From: Betaproteobacteria bacterium
Lineage (GTDB): Bacteria > Pseudomonadota > Gammaproteobacteria > Burkholderiales > Burkholderiaceae
Length of the DNA: 44,103 nt
Direction: 5' to 3'
Assembly (NCBI GenBank): GCA_009783065.1
Contig: WRHV01000007.1
Coordinates: forward strand, 1 to 44,103
Below, piece after piece: positions 1 to 7,672 of this stretch. Position numbers and translations under genes: made by a program. Within the stretch, counting starts at the first letter, position 1. The number at the start of each line of letters is the position of its first letter. The notes below the pieces were generated by a model. It saw only the letters and a list, made by a program, of their open reading frames with translations. It made no database searches and was not told the origin of the DNA.

Positions 1-140
1 GTTTTGCAATCTGAGAAGTTATCAAGAAATATTTCCCTTCTTACAAGAGGCATGTTAGATTGGCCTTTTATGTTGCTTAAAAGTAATGGGCATGAGAGAC
101 TTATTGGCGAAAAGTCAGATTGTATCGACAGGAAAAGGAT

Positions 141-2729
141 ATGGCAGACATACGCACGGATATTATTGACTGGCTCCATAAACAGCAGGATTGGTTGCAG
201 AAAGCCGCAGAGATGTTGCTTTCACATGGGGAGTTATCAGATGGGGAAGTCGAGGAACTGTTGGAATATTTGAAATCCGATAAGGGGAAAGAAATTACCT
301 CACATCGTGAGTTCATTCATTTGGGTGGAACAGCGGTCGCGTCTGAACTCAGGTTGTTGTCTATAGAAGATATCAAAGGGATTGAAAACCTTTCGCCAAG
401 AGCGCCCTTGTCTTTTGGCAACGGAAATCTTGCTGTTATTTATGGGTCTAATGGTTCAGGAAAATCTGGTTATACACGGATATTTAAGAAGGTGTGCGGC
501 AAGCCCAATGCAGTAGAACTGAAACATAACGTTTACCAGTCATCGCCCCCTGAGCAGCGATGTAATATTGCATTCAGTATTGATGGTGTGAGGAACTCCG
601 AGACGTGGCTTGCAAACACGGCACCCATTCTGGCATTGCAATCTGTTGATATTTTTGATGAAAAAGAAGCCACCTTCTATTTAAAAGATAAATCGGAAGT
701 CTCATATACTCCTCCGCCCGTTGCGTTATTTGAAAATTTGGCGAGGGCTTGTTCCAGAGTGAGGGCGGCACTGGAACGCCAGCAAAGACAGTTGGTCAGT
801 AAATTACCCGATATCCCCAGTGATTACGGCACAACAGAAATTGCCAGGATTTACAAATCATTGCATGCAGGTCAAAACGATGAACAGCTTGAATCACTAA
901 TTGATTGGACTGAAGATCATCAGAGCCAACTTGTTGACTTGACCGAACGCTTGAATGCAAATCCGGCCAACATGGCACGTCAAAAACGTGAAAGAAAACG
1001 GCAAATTGACGGTATGCTGACTTCATTGCAAGTTGCGGCAAATGCTGTCAGTAAAGATCATTGCTCGGAAATTCAAAACCAGAACAGGGATGCAAAAAAT
1101 AAAAGACGCATTGCCAGTGAAGCCGCTCAGGCTACTACAGCATCAGCGGTATTTGATGGCATAGGCACTGAGACCTGGATTTCTTTATGGGAAGCGGCCC
1201 GCAATTATTCAATTCAGCATGCCTACATTGATCGCGAGTTTCCTGTTGTAAGCAATGGCGCCAGCTGCGTTCTTTGTCATCAATCGCTTGACGCTGAGGC
1301 AAAAGAACGTCTCCTGTCTTTTGAAAACTATGTGCAAGGCACGATAGAAACGGAAGCTAAACGAGCAGAAAGCGCATACCAGAATGCATTGAGTGCCTTA
1401 CCCAAGGAATTGTCTGAAGCAGAAATTAGAACACAATGCCAAGCTGCTGGTTTGGATGTGGAAATTTGGCCCAATAAATTGCTTTCCTTTTGGCAAAGTT
1501 ATGGAAAAGTGGTCGAAAAGATTAAGACAGCTTTGCCAGCAGCAGTAATTACCGGACTTGAATGGTCCAATCATCTCTTGAGCGAACTAAGCGTGCTTTC
1601 AGCGAATCTTCAGAGGGAAATTATACAGAATGAGGCTGATGCGGGTTATTTAAATCACGATAATGTGGTTTCTCGCAAACTGGAGCTTGAGGCAAAACGG
1701 TGGACAAGTCAGCAGGCTGATGCGATTCATGCCGAAGTTAAACGACGTGAAGCCAATTCTCAATTTGAAGAATGGAAGCGACTTGCTGATACGCGGTCTA
1801 TTTCCATTAAAGCTGGCGAGATATCCGAAAGAGCGATTACGGAATCGTATATCGCCAGATTTAATGATGAACTGAAGAAGCTGGGGGCAAAACAGATAAA
1901 AGTAGAATTAATAAAAAGCGGAACAGATCGGGGTAAGGCAAAACACCAGATTCGGCTCCAAGGCGTTGTTGCAAAAGGTGCGACTCCTGATACGATATTA
2001 AGTGACGGTGAGCGCAGAATTGTTTCTCTGGCAGCGTTCTTGGCGGATACAACAGGCCGGCCGCAAAACACACCTTTTATTTTTGATGACCCTATTTCAT
2101 CACTTGACCATGACTTTGAAGGGCATGTGGCAGAGCGACTTGCCCATCTCGCGCAGACAAGGCAAGTTCTTGTTTTTACCCATCGCCTATCTCTTTGTGG
2201 CGCAATGGCGGATGCAGCAAAAAAGGTAGGGGAACAATTTAAGAAAGATCATTTGCAACAGTATTGTATTGTTTCTTTGTTTGATGGAACTTCAGGGCAC
2301 CCTGTAAACCAAAATTTTGGGATGGCGGCGAATACAAGAACAGCAAACAATATTTTGATTGGCATGCTAAATGAGGCAAGGAAATATTGGGACGCGGGAG
2401 ATAGAGAAAATTATTTAATACACGGCCAATCAATTTGTGCAAAATTTCGAATACTTATTGAAAACACAATAGAAAAAGATCTTCTCCATGAAGTTGTCAT
2501 GAGGCATCGACGAAACATACATACAAATAACGTGATTATGTATTTAAGCAAAATCAGTCATGAAGACTGCCGATATATTGATAGACTGATGACAAAATAT
2601 TCTGCTTATTTGCACAGCCAATCTAACGAAACTCCTGTTTCTATTCCTGATGAACCGGATTTGCGTCTTGATTTGGAGGGCTTACTAAGGTGGCGTGAGG
2701 AATTCAAAAAACGCTCTATTGATTCATAA
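141..2729 (+). CDS. RloC-like AAA ATPase with zinc hook, putative anticodon nuclease
   Basis: An 862-residue ABC/SMC-type ATPase of the AAA_13 (PrrC/RloC) kind. Seen: Walker A GSNGSGKS at 102-109; a long charged, coiled-coil-like middle interrupted by Cys376-Val-Leu-Cys379, the CxxC of a Rad50-like zinc hook; signature LSDGERR from 620; Walker B IFDD ending at Asp650; and a switch His in FTHRL at 681. The C-terminal 120 residues hold Arg770-x3-Glu774 followed by His807 and His825. Known: PrrC and RloC cleave tRNA anticodon loops with an Arg-x3-Glu...His triad, RloC carries a zinc hook, and both are often linked to type I restriction systems. Inference: an anti-phage or DNA-damage-triggered tRNase; the nuclease assignment is weaker than the ATPase one. 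An earlier TTG (120) is possible, but ATG 141 follows an AGGAAAAGG ribosome site. No partner gene is visible in the 140 bases upstream. Confidence 0.8.
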   Translation: MADIRTDIIDWLHKQQDWLQKAAEMLLSHGELSDGEVEELLEYLKSDKGKEITSHREFIHLGGTAVASELRLLSIEDIKGIENLSPRAPLSFGNGNLAVIYGSNGSGKSGYTRIFKKVCGKPNAVELKHNVYQSSPPEQRCNIAFSIDGVRNSETWLANTAPILALQSVDIFDEKEATFYLKDKSEVSYTPPPVALFENLARACSRVRAALERQQRQLVSKLPDIPSDYGTTEIARIYKSLHAGQNDEQLESLIDWTEDHQSQLVDLTERLNANPANMARQKRERKRQIDGMLTSLQVAANAVSKDHCSEIQNQNRDAKNKRRIASEAAQATTASAVFDGIGTETWISLWEAARNYSIQHAYIDREFPVVSNGASCVLCHQSLDAEAKERLLSFENYVQGTIETEAKRAESAYQNALSALPKELSEAEIRTQCQAAGLDVEIWPNKLLSFWQSYGKVVEKIKTALPAAVITGLEWSNHLLSELSVLSANLQREIIQNEADAGYLNHDNVVSRKLELEAKRWTSQQADAIHAEVKRREANSQFEEWKRLADTRSISIKAGEISERAITESYIARFNDELKKLGAKQIKVELIKSGTDRGKAKHQIRLQGVVAKGATPDTILSDGERRIVSLAAFLADTTGRPQNTPFIFDDPISSLDHDFEGHVAERLAHLAQTRQVLVFTHRLSLCGAMADAAKKVGEQFKKDHLQQYCIVSLFDGTSGHPVNQNFGMAANTRTANNILIGMLNEARKYWDAGDRENYLIHGQSICAKFRILIENTIEKDLLHEVVMRHRRNIHTNNVIMYLSKISHEDCRYIDRLMTKYSAYLHSQSNETPVSIPDEPDLRLDLEGLLRWREEFKKRSIDS

Positions 2730-2764
2730 ATTAAACTTGACCCTGATAATAGAGGCAGCAAAAG

Positions 2765-2788
2765 TTTTTGGAGGTATTTTTGGAGGTA
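2765..2788. repeat. Tandem 12-mer TTTTTGGAGGTA x2
   Basis: Two perfect, adjacent copies of TTTTTGGAGGTA lie 35 bases after the ATPase stop codon. Short tandem G-rich boxes like this are found beside tyrosine-recombinase attachment sites, where they can act as integrase arm-binding sites; that role here is inference from position, about 60 bases before a tRNA-3'-end-like sequence. Confidence 0.6.
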
Positions 2789-2847
2789 TGTGAAAAATCG
2801 AAAAACATAAACTATAGTGTTTGCAATGGTTAAAATGGGTTGTTAGG

Positions 2848-2863
2848 CTTCCACCCTTCGCCA
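2848..2863 (+). other. tRNA 3'-end-like scar, candidate attR
   Basis: The sequence CTTCCACCCTTCGCCA ends in GCCA, like the acceptor strand, G discriminator and CCA of a serine tRNA, but the expected T-arm (GGTTCGAATCC) does not precede it, so no whole tRNA is present. About 30 bases later comes a canonical terminator, the arrangement left when an island integrates into a tRNA gene and displaces the original 3' end. The matching full tRNA would lie to the left of this window. Low certainty because only about 16 bases support it. Confidence 0.3.
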
Positions 2864-2887
2864 ATAAATCAATAAGTTATGCTTAAT

Positions 2888-2918
2888 AAAAGGGCCGCAT
2901 TTTTCGCGGTCTTTTTTT
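2888..2918 (+). terminator. Rho-independent terminator
   Basis: Stem GGCCGC (2893-2898) pairs with GCGGTC (2906-2911, one G-U pair) around a T-rich loop, followed by seven T (2912-2918) and preceded by A residues. It is too far (about 160 bases) from the ATPase gene to be its obvious terminator and sits right after the tRNA-like scar, so it may be the original terminator of the target tRNA gene. Confidence 0.7.
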
Positions 2919-3071
2919 GTTTGGTATGGGGATTTTTGACATTTATTATCGGATTTTTCTTATTGCTTCTGACAGCGTTTGCGTTGCAAAATGGCTATAG
3001 TGCCTGGTTGATCGGATATCTTTGTGATTCAATATGGTTGTCAATTTGTATTTTAATGGATGAGGCTGGTT

Positions 3072-3803
3072 ATGTGGGATATGTTCATAGAAAAACAAAA
3101 AAAATGGATAAAGAGGGGGTGTTGGTTTTTAGCTTTTGGGCTGATTTGTTCTTTTCTTTCCGGGCTTATTGTTTATGAAAAAGAGTTTGCTGTTTTTTAT
3201 GTAAATAACGATTTTTTTATAGTTGTTACTGCTTTTTTGCGGGCAATTGGCTCTCCTCAAGTTGGCGCTTGGGTTCAGGCAATTGGTTCTGTTTTGGCTA
3301 TTCTTGCTGCGGTGTGGATTATGCATAGACAACATGAACAGCAAATTAAAAGGGACGAAGAGGAAATAAAAAACATGCTATTTGGTATTCGTTCTGAAAT
3401 AGAATTTTATTATGAGGGAAAAATTAAAGGGGGAATTGGAGAAAGCATAACCACTAGGATACCGGATGGAGGGCAGTTTAAGGAAATTACGAATCTTTCC
3501 ACCAATAGTTCCTACATTTATTATTCGCAAGCAAAAAACATTGGGAAAATAAAGAACGCAGCGCTTAGAAGTCAGATTATAGAGGCATATAGTTCCATAT
3601 TTGATTTGGAAGGAGCCGTTACCCTTAACAATCAGGTTGCCAGTAATTATTTTTATATACGGACTAATCTTCCAGCGTTTAACGAAGATATGGAAAACCT
3701 GTTACGCTCTTCCGCGAATACACTGAAAAATGAATTGAATAAAGCAAAGCCCCGTATAGAAAAGCTTCTTGAGATGCTCCCAAAAGAAGGACAATTTCAA
3801 TAA
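3072..3803 (+). CDS. Hypothetical two-helix membrane protein
   Basis: A 243-residue protein I do not recognise. It has a basic N-terminus, a first hydrophobic helix at about 15-36, a second at about 64-84 (VGAWVQAIGSVLAILAAVWI), then a strongly charged segment with coiled-coil character and a soluble C-terminal domain of about 140 residues. The shape suggests an inner-membrane protein with both helices near the N-terminus and a cytoplasmic domain. ATG 3072 is chosen because TGAGG lies 6 bases upstream; an ATG at 3060 is in frame. The gene is AT-rich like its surroundings. No catalytic motif is visible and no function is proposed. Confidence 0.6.
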   Translation: MWDMFIEKQKKWIKRGCWFLAFGLICSFLSGLIVYEKEFAVFYVNNDFFIVVTAFLRAIGSPQVGAWVQAIGSVLAILAAVWIMHRQHEQQIKRDEEEIKNMLFGIRSEIEFYYEGKIKGGIGESITTRIPDGGQFKEITNLSTNSSYIYYSQAKNIGKIKNAALRSQIIEAYSSIFDLEGAVTLNNQVASNYFYIRTNLPAFNEDMENLLRSSANTLKNELNKAKPRIEKLLEMLPKEGQFQ

Positions 3804-3953
3804 ATTTTTTTCGATGAAATTATAAAAGTAGACGCAGTCTAAACGGCTCGCACAGGTAAATTATTTGATTTCCACCTTTGATTTTTAAAAGGTAGATTTA
3901 GGGATAAGTTTTTTAACCCCTTAAAAATTGGCTTCTGTTGCCAAGGCATATTT

Positions 3954-5093
3954 CTATGGCGCGACAGGCTCTTGATGTGATTCCGGCGTCATTTCATCAA
4001 GTGCGTGTTTAACGGATGCGATTTCGATTTCTTTGACCCAGGCTCGCCGGGTTTTTGTTGTGATGACAATACTGTTATCCTTGTCCAAAGGCGCCCATTC
4101 CGGATTTTTTTGCCGCATGAGCGCAATGACAGGCACGTGAACGGCGTTAGCCAGGTGCATAACCGCTGTTTCCACACTGATAATCAGGCTGCATAGATGT
4201 AATATGGCCGGCAACTGGAAGAAATTTTCGCTGGCGCTAAATGGTTTCGTCTGCTTGAATTCATGACGCTTGAGTATTTCCGTCATCTCGGCAAAATCTG
4301 ATGGCATGCTGTTGATCAGAAACCATGCGTTTTTGTATTCCGGTAACTTTTTCATGGCTGTTACCAGTTCCAGCACGCGTTCAATTGGCCAGCTTCTCTT
4401 TTTCGTTTTGGCAAAAGCGTTGATGAAAACCACTTTGTCTTTTGCCCTGTCTATTCCCTGGTTTGTCAGAAAGTCTTCGGCCTTTTCCAGCCATGCAGGC
4501 GGTATGTTGACAAACGGGAAACGCCGTCCGCTATCGATTTCAATGCCAAACAATTGTCGAAAGTGGCTTGCATAAATATCGCTGATATGCATCCCGCTTT
4601 TTTTGGAAAATGATGGAATAAGCGCAGCGTCCAGCTTTTTATAAGAAAACAGATGGTGCAAGGTGGAGAGTTTTAGCGGTGGTCTTAGTCCTGCAATAAA
4701 CGCATTCGGCCCAATAGTCCTTGCCAGCTTGGCATATAGATGAGGACGGAGATTGGCCAGAGAAACGATAATAGGATACGCTTCTTGCTGTGCCTCATGC
4801 ACGGATTGTTGAAATAATGCTGGACTATATGTTTTGTTATAGATTTTTTCAAAAAACGGCGTTGCTTCCAGCCAATCGTAGAGCACGTATTTCCTTAAGC
4901 CTTCCCATTGGGATGCGTTGTTCGTGCGCCGTACCTCATCGACCCATAAATGGATGCGCAAGTGTGGATAAGCATGCGAAAAAGCCTCAAAACAATTTTG
5001 CAAATAGGTATAGTCGCCTATGGCAAGATGGGTAATGAATAGAATTTTATTGGCTTTTTGCAATAATTCTGCGGGTACGAGTTGTGATGACAT
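3954..5093 (-). CDS. Glycosyltransferase family 9 (heptosyltransferase-like)
   Basis: A 379-residue GT-B fold protein of the ADP-heptose:LPS heptosyltransferase family. Seen: an N-terminal Rossmann-like opening (KILFITHLAIGDYTYLQNC), a second nucleotide-binding half starting near KVVFINAFAKTKKRSWP, and the family's C-terminal motif VETAVMHLANAVHVPVIAL, where the sugar nucleotide binds. Known: these enzymes add heptose or related sugars to LPS core at the cytoplasmic face of the inner membrane. It stands alone, far from the main glycan cluster, next to relic DNA, so its acceptor is unknown. An in-frame TTG at 5111 is possible; the ATG at 5093 gives the more usual start, although neither has a clear ribosome site. 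Sequence similarity to the second GT9 in this window is low by eye. Confidence 0.75.
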   Translation of the reverse strand: MSSQLVPAELLQKANKILFITHLAIGDYTYLQNCFEAFSHAYPHLRIHLWVDEVRRTNNASQWEGLRKYVLYDWLEATPFFEKIYNKTYSPALFQQSVHEAQQEAYPIIVSLANLRPHLYAKLARTIGPNAFIAGLRPPLKLSTLHHLFSYKKLDAALIPSFSKKSGMHISDIYASHFRQLFGIEIDSGRRFPFVNIPPAWLEKAEDFLTNQGIDRAKDKVVFINAFAKTKKRSWPIERVLELVTAMKKLPEYKNAWFLINSMPSDFAEMTEILKRHEFKQTKPFSASENFFQLPAILHLCSLIISVETAVMHLANAVHVPVIALMRQKNPEWAPLDKDNSIVITTKTRRAWVKEIEIASVKHALDEMTPESHQEPVAP

Positions 5094-5137
5094 GGAAAAA
5101 TAGGACTGCAATCAATTTGAGGAGAAGTATTTATTTA

Positions 5138-5284
5138 TCACAGCCTGACCTTGGGCTGATGTGATTTTAAATTATCGCATTTTTCCATTAGCCATTCATA
5201 GGATGTTTTGCAATTAAGATCGGCGCGGAGCCGATGGTGATTGTAAAGGACTTTCTGTTTGGCCAATTTAGTGTGTAAATTCGT
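5138..5284 (-). pseudogene. Transposase C-terminal remnant (IS3/IS481-like)
   Basis: The minus strand encodes 48 residues ending at a natural stop. The core VLYNHHRLRADLNCKTSYE matches the end of DDE (rve-type) transposases, where YNxxRxHxxLxxKTPxE is the common pattern. The reading frame is closed by a stop directly upstream, there is no catalytic domain and no inverted repeats, so only the 3' tail of the gene survives. Too short and degraded to name the element; IS481 and IS3 families are both possible. Confidence 0.55.
5171..5182. repeat. 12-bp direct repeat (second copy 5358-5369)
   Basis: ATTATCGCATTT occurs at 5171-5182 and again at 5358-5369 in the same orientation. The two copies bracket most of the transposase remnant. 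They may be a deletion or duplication scar, or chance in AT-rich DNA. Confidence 0.5.
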
Positions 5285-5387
5285 TCATAAAGTTTTTTAC
5301 AGATTTTAAATTTTGATTTCTATGTGGTAGTGTAAATAGCTTGGTGGGGATGTTTTTATTATCGCATTTGCTCTGAAATAATGGTTT
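5268..5387 (-). pseudogene. Possible LysR-regulator C-terminal remnant
   Basis: A 39-residue minus-strand frame between two stops contains KLFTLPHRNQNLKSVKNFMN, which resembles the last strand and helix of LysR-type regulators (typically yPhrr.l..kVraFidfl) and ends where such proteins normally end. It overlaps the transposase remnant in another frame by 17 bases. Similarity is short and could be coincidental. Confidence 0.25.
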
Positions 5388-5485
5388 TTAGGCATGAAAA
5401 CGTAAATACTCAATGTATTGTTGTGTGAAACGAGGAAGTTAACGGTTGTTTGAGTGTCTGATTGAACGAGGATTGTGTGGAGAAG

Positions 5486-5722
5486 ATGCTTGAAGTGTTA
5501 TGGACTGAAAAAGATAGGCTGGAAAAAAAGCTCCAATTAATTGAACCAATGACAGATGCGGAAAGAGCGGATTATGCAAGGCAACTGGAAACGGTTAATA
5601 GTGATGTTGATAGACTGAAGCTGTATATTGACAGGCCTAGTATGCAGACGTTTTCCGAATTACTTTTTGTTGATGATATACGCTTGCGTGTTAAACAGAT
5701 TTTGAATAATACGGTGCGTTAA
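5486..5722 (+). CDS. Small coiled-coil hypothetical protein
   Basis: A 78-residue, charged, mostly helical protein (heptad-like LWTEKDRLEKKLQLIEPM and later NSDVDRLKLYID). No known domain recognised and no membrane segment or signal peptide. The start is uncertain: ATG 5486 follows GGAG at a short 3-base spacing, GTG 5477 follows GAGG by 5 bases, and TTG 5462 has no ribosome site. It lies between relic DNA and rhlE with no operon partner, so it may be a small accessory protein or a non-functional frame. Confidence 0.45.
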   Translation: MLEVLWTEKDRLEKKLQLIEPMTDAERADYARQLETVNSDVDRLKLYIDRPSMQTFSELLFVDDIRLRVKQILNNTVR

Positions 5723-5985
5723 AACAGCTTTTTGTAACCGTGTTGCTTGATTCGGCAGAAAGATGCCTATTCGTGCTTGCAGGCAGAATGTTGTTCTTTG
5801 ACTGCATTCGTAAGTTATCTGATTTTCCTGATTAGATTTATGTGAAATAAATCCTGTTGACACAAGTGTCGTACAATGTAGGTTTATCTTGGAAAAAAGT
5901 TTAGTTTCAACCAGATATTTCCACAAGCCGCAGAAGATGGCTGATAGGGAAACGGTTGCAAGCGATAACAATAGTTGATTTTATT
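5723..5985. other. Intergenic region upstream of rhlE
   Basis: 263 bases with no supported gene. It holds TTGACA at 5857-5862 overlapping the inverted repeat GACACAAGTGTC (5859-5870) and a TACAAT at 5872-5877, but the hexamers are only 9 bases apart, so they do not form a standard promoter pair. The repeat could be a regulator site for rhlE; that is a guess. Confidence 0.3.
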
Positions 5986-7425
5986 ATGTCAGATAATCAA
6001 AAGCAGGTCGACAGTGTGGAATCTTCCCGACGCTTTGAGGATTTTGGCCTGGCCGAAAAAATTCTGCGGGCCTTGAACGATCAGGGATATACGTCGCCTA
6101 CCCCCATTCAGCAAAAAGCGATACCGGTTATTTTGCAGGGTCGGGATGTTATGGGTGCAGCCCAGACCGGAACCGGTAAAACCGCAGGTTTTTCATTGCC
6201 GGTGATTCAAGCACTGCTTCCAATAGCTAACACCAGTATGTCTCCGGCTCGTCATCCGGTACGGGCGCTTATTCTGGCGCCGACACGTGAACTGGCTGAC
6301 CAGGTTGCCGATAATGTGAAGAATTATGCACGCTATACCGGATTAAAAATAGCGGTTGTGTTCGGTGGTGTTGATATGGCGCCGCAAACAGCAGCACTCC
6401 AGGCCGGAGTAGAAATTTTGATAGCGACACCAGGACGCTTGTTGGATCATGTGCAGCAGAAATCGGTCAATTTGTCTCAGACGAATATCCTGATTCTGGA
6501 TGAGGCTGATCGCATGTTGGATATGGGGTTTCTTCCTGATTTACAACGGATTATTAATCTCTTGCCTAAAAAACGGCAGAACCTGATGTTTTCTGCAACA
6601 TTTTCTCCTGAAATCAAGAAACTTGCATCCAGTTTTTTGAATAATCCAGTCACCATTGAGGCAGCAAGAAGTAACGCGACTGCTGATACCGTGTCGCAGA
6701 CGATTTATCAGGTGGATGAAGCGGATAAAAGCGATGCGGTGGCACATATTATTCAAAGCCGGAATCTAAAACAAGTACTGGTTTTTACGAATACGCGGGT
6801 GGGCGCATCCCGTTTGACGCGTCTGTTGGAAAAGAAGGGGATACGTTCCACCGCCATTCACGGCGACAAGACTCAGCCGGAAAGAATGGCAGCCCTGGAT
6901 GCTTTTAAAAGAGGCGAGATGGATGCGCTGGTTGCAACGGATGTGGCTGCGAGAGGTTTGGATATTGCGGAGTTGCCTTGCGTGATTAATTACGATTTGC
7001 CTTTTACGGCAGAAGATTATGTTCATCGTATTGGCAGAACAGGTCGGGCTGGGGCTTCCGGTGACGCGATTTCGCTTTATTCGGCCAAAGATGAGCGCTG
7101 TCTGGCAGATATTGAAAAATTGATCAAACGAAAATTACCCAGGACATCACTTTCCGGTTTTGGCCGGAAAGGACTTCCTTCAGACGGGAAGACAGAGCGG
7201 AAGCGAGAAAGCACTCACGGTTTGACCTCATCAGGCAAGCGTTCAGATCGCAGTCCTTATAAATCAGTGGTTTTGAATCAAAAAGGGAAACGTGATCCTT
7301 GGTTTGATAAGCCATATGAACCTTCAGCATTTCCGGTTGCGGAAATAAAAGAAGTTGATGACACTGTTTCAAAAACAGGCAAAAAGAAAATAGCAGCACT
7401 TTTGGGTGGATTGCTTAAAAAATAA
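5986..7425 (+). CDS. rhlE: DEAD-box ATP-dependent RNA helicase RhlE
   Basis: A 479-residue RNA helicase that unwinds structured RNA using ATP, likely in ribosome assembly or mRNA decay. All helicase motifs are intact: Q motif (FEDFGLAEKI...PTPIQQKAIP), motif I AQTGTGKT 59-66, PTREL, GG, TPGR, motif II DEAD 172-175, motif III SAT 203-205 and motif VI HRIGRTGR 347-354. After the two RecA-like domains comes a basic, low-complexity tail of about 100 residues ending in KKIAALLGGLLKK, typical of RhlE and used for RNA binding. ATG 5986 is preferred over TTG 5956 because RhlE proteins start shortly before the Q motif. Stands alone upstream of dnaE with a 247-base gap. Confidence 0.92.
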   Translation: MSDNQKQVDSVESSRRFEDFGLAEKILRALNDQGYTSPTPIQQKAIPVILQGRDVMGAAQTGTGKTAGFSLPVIQALLPIANTSMSPARHPVRALILAPTRELADQVADNVKNYARYTGLKIAVVFGGVDMAPQTAALQAGVEILIATPGRLLDHVQQKSVNLSQTNILILDEADRMLDMGFLPDLQRIINLLPKKRQNLMFSATFSPEIKKLASSFLNNPVTIEAARSNATADTVSQTIYQVDEADKSDAVAHIIQSRNLKQVLVFTNTRVGASRLTRLLEKKGIRSTAIHGDKTQPERMAALDAFKRGEMDALVATDVAARGLDIAELPCVINYDLPFTAEDYVHRIGRTGRAGASGDAISLYSAKDERCLADIEKLIKRKLPRTSLSGFGRKGLPSDGKTERKRESTHGLTSSGKRSDRSPYKSVVLNQKGKRDPWFDKPYEPSAFPVAEIKEVDDTVSKTGKKKIAALLGGLLKK

Positions 7426-7635
7426 GTAACTGGTTTTGTCCGTTCATACCTGGCGATGGCAGGTTCGAGACGAGCTTACCGGTTTTGCCGTGCTCATTTT
7501 TTGCAATCATTTCCGTGCGTTTCAATTCACAGGCTATTCCATGTTTTTTGGGTTCCTCTGTATTTTTTAGAGTGAATTCAGGTTCTATCAGCAATGTGTC
7601 ATGACTGGAGCGGGTTCGAAAAATCATATTCTGAA

Positions 7636-7651
7636 TCGTCTGTTCAGACGA
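7636..7651. promoter_or_regulatory. 16-bp palindrome before dnaE
   Basis: TCGTCTGTTCAGACGA is a perfect palindrome with 7-base arms, ending 21 bases before the dnaE ATG. It could be an operator or a small 5'-UTR hairpin. It is not a LexA box (no CTGT-N8-ACAG). The rest of the 247-base gap between rhlE and dnaE shows no gene. Confidence 0.4.
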
Positions 7652-7672
7652 TAGACAGGGTAAAATAGCAGG

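Noticed and set aside
4..273. 89-codon plus-strand frame at the left edge
   Set aside because: It runs 130 bases into the well-supported ATPase gene, starts with TTG without a ribosome site and resembles nothing known. The first 38 codons could be the end of an upstream gene, but frames 2 and 3 also stop nearby, so I cannot choose.
2879..3178. 99-codon hydrophobic plus-strand frame
   Set aside because: Its first codons lie across a Rho-independent terminator and its end overlaps the better-supported membrane protein gene. T-rich DNA by itself gives hydrophobic translations.
7450..7490. GGCAGGTTCGAG, tRNA T-arm-like sequence
   Set aside because: No acceptor stem, anticodon arm or CCA surrounds it, so it is not a tRNA.
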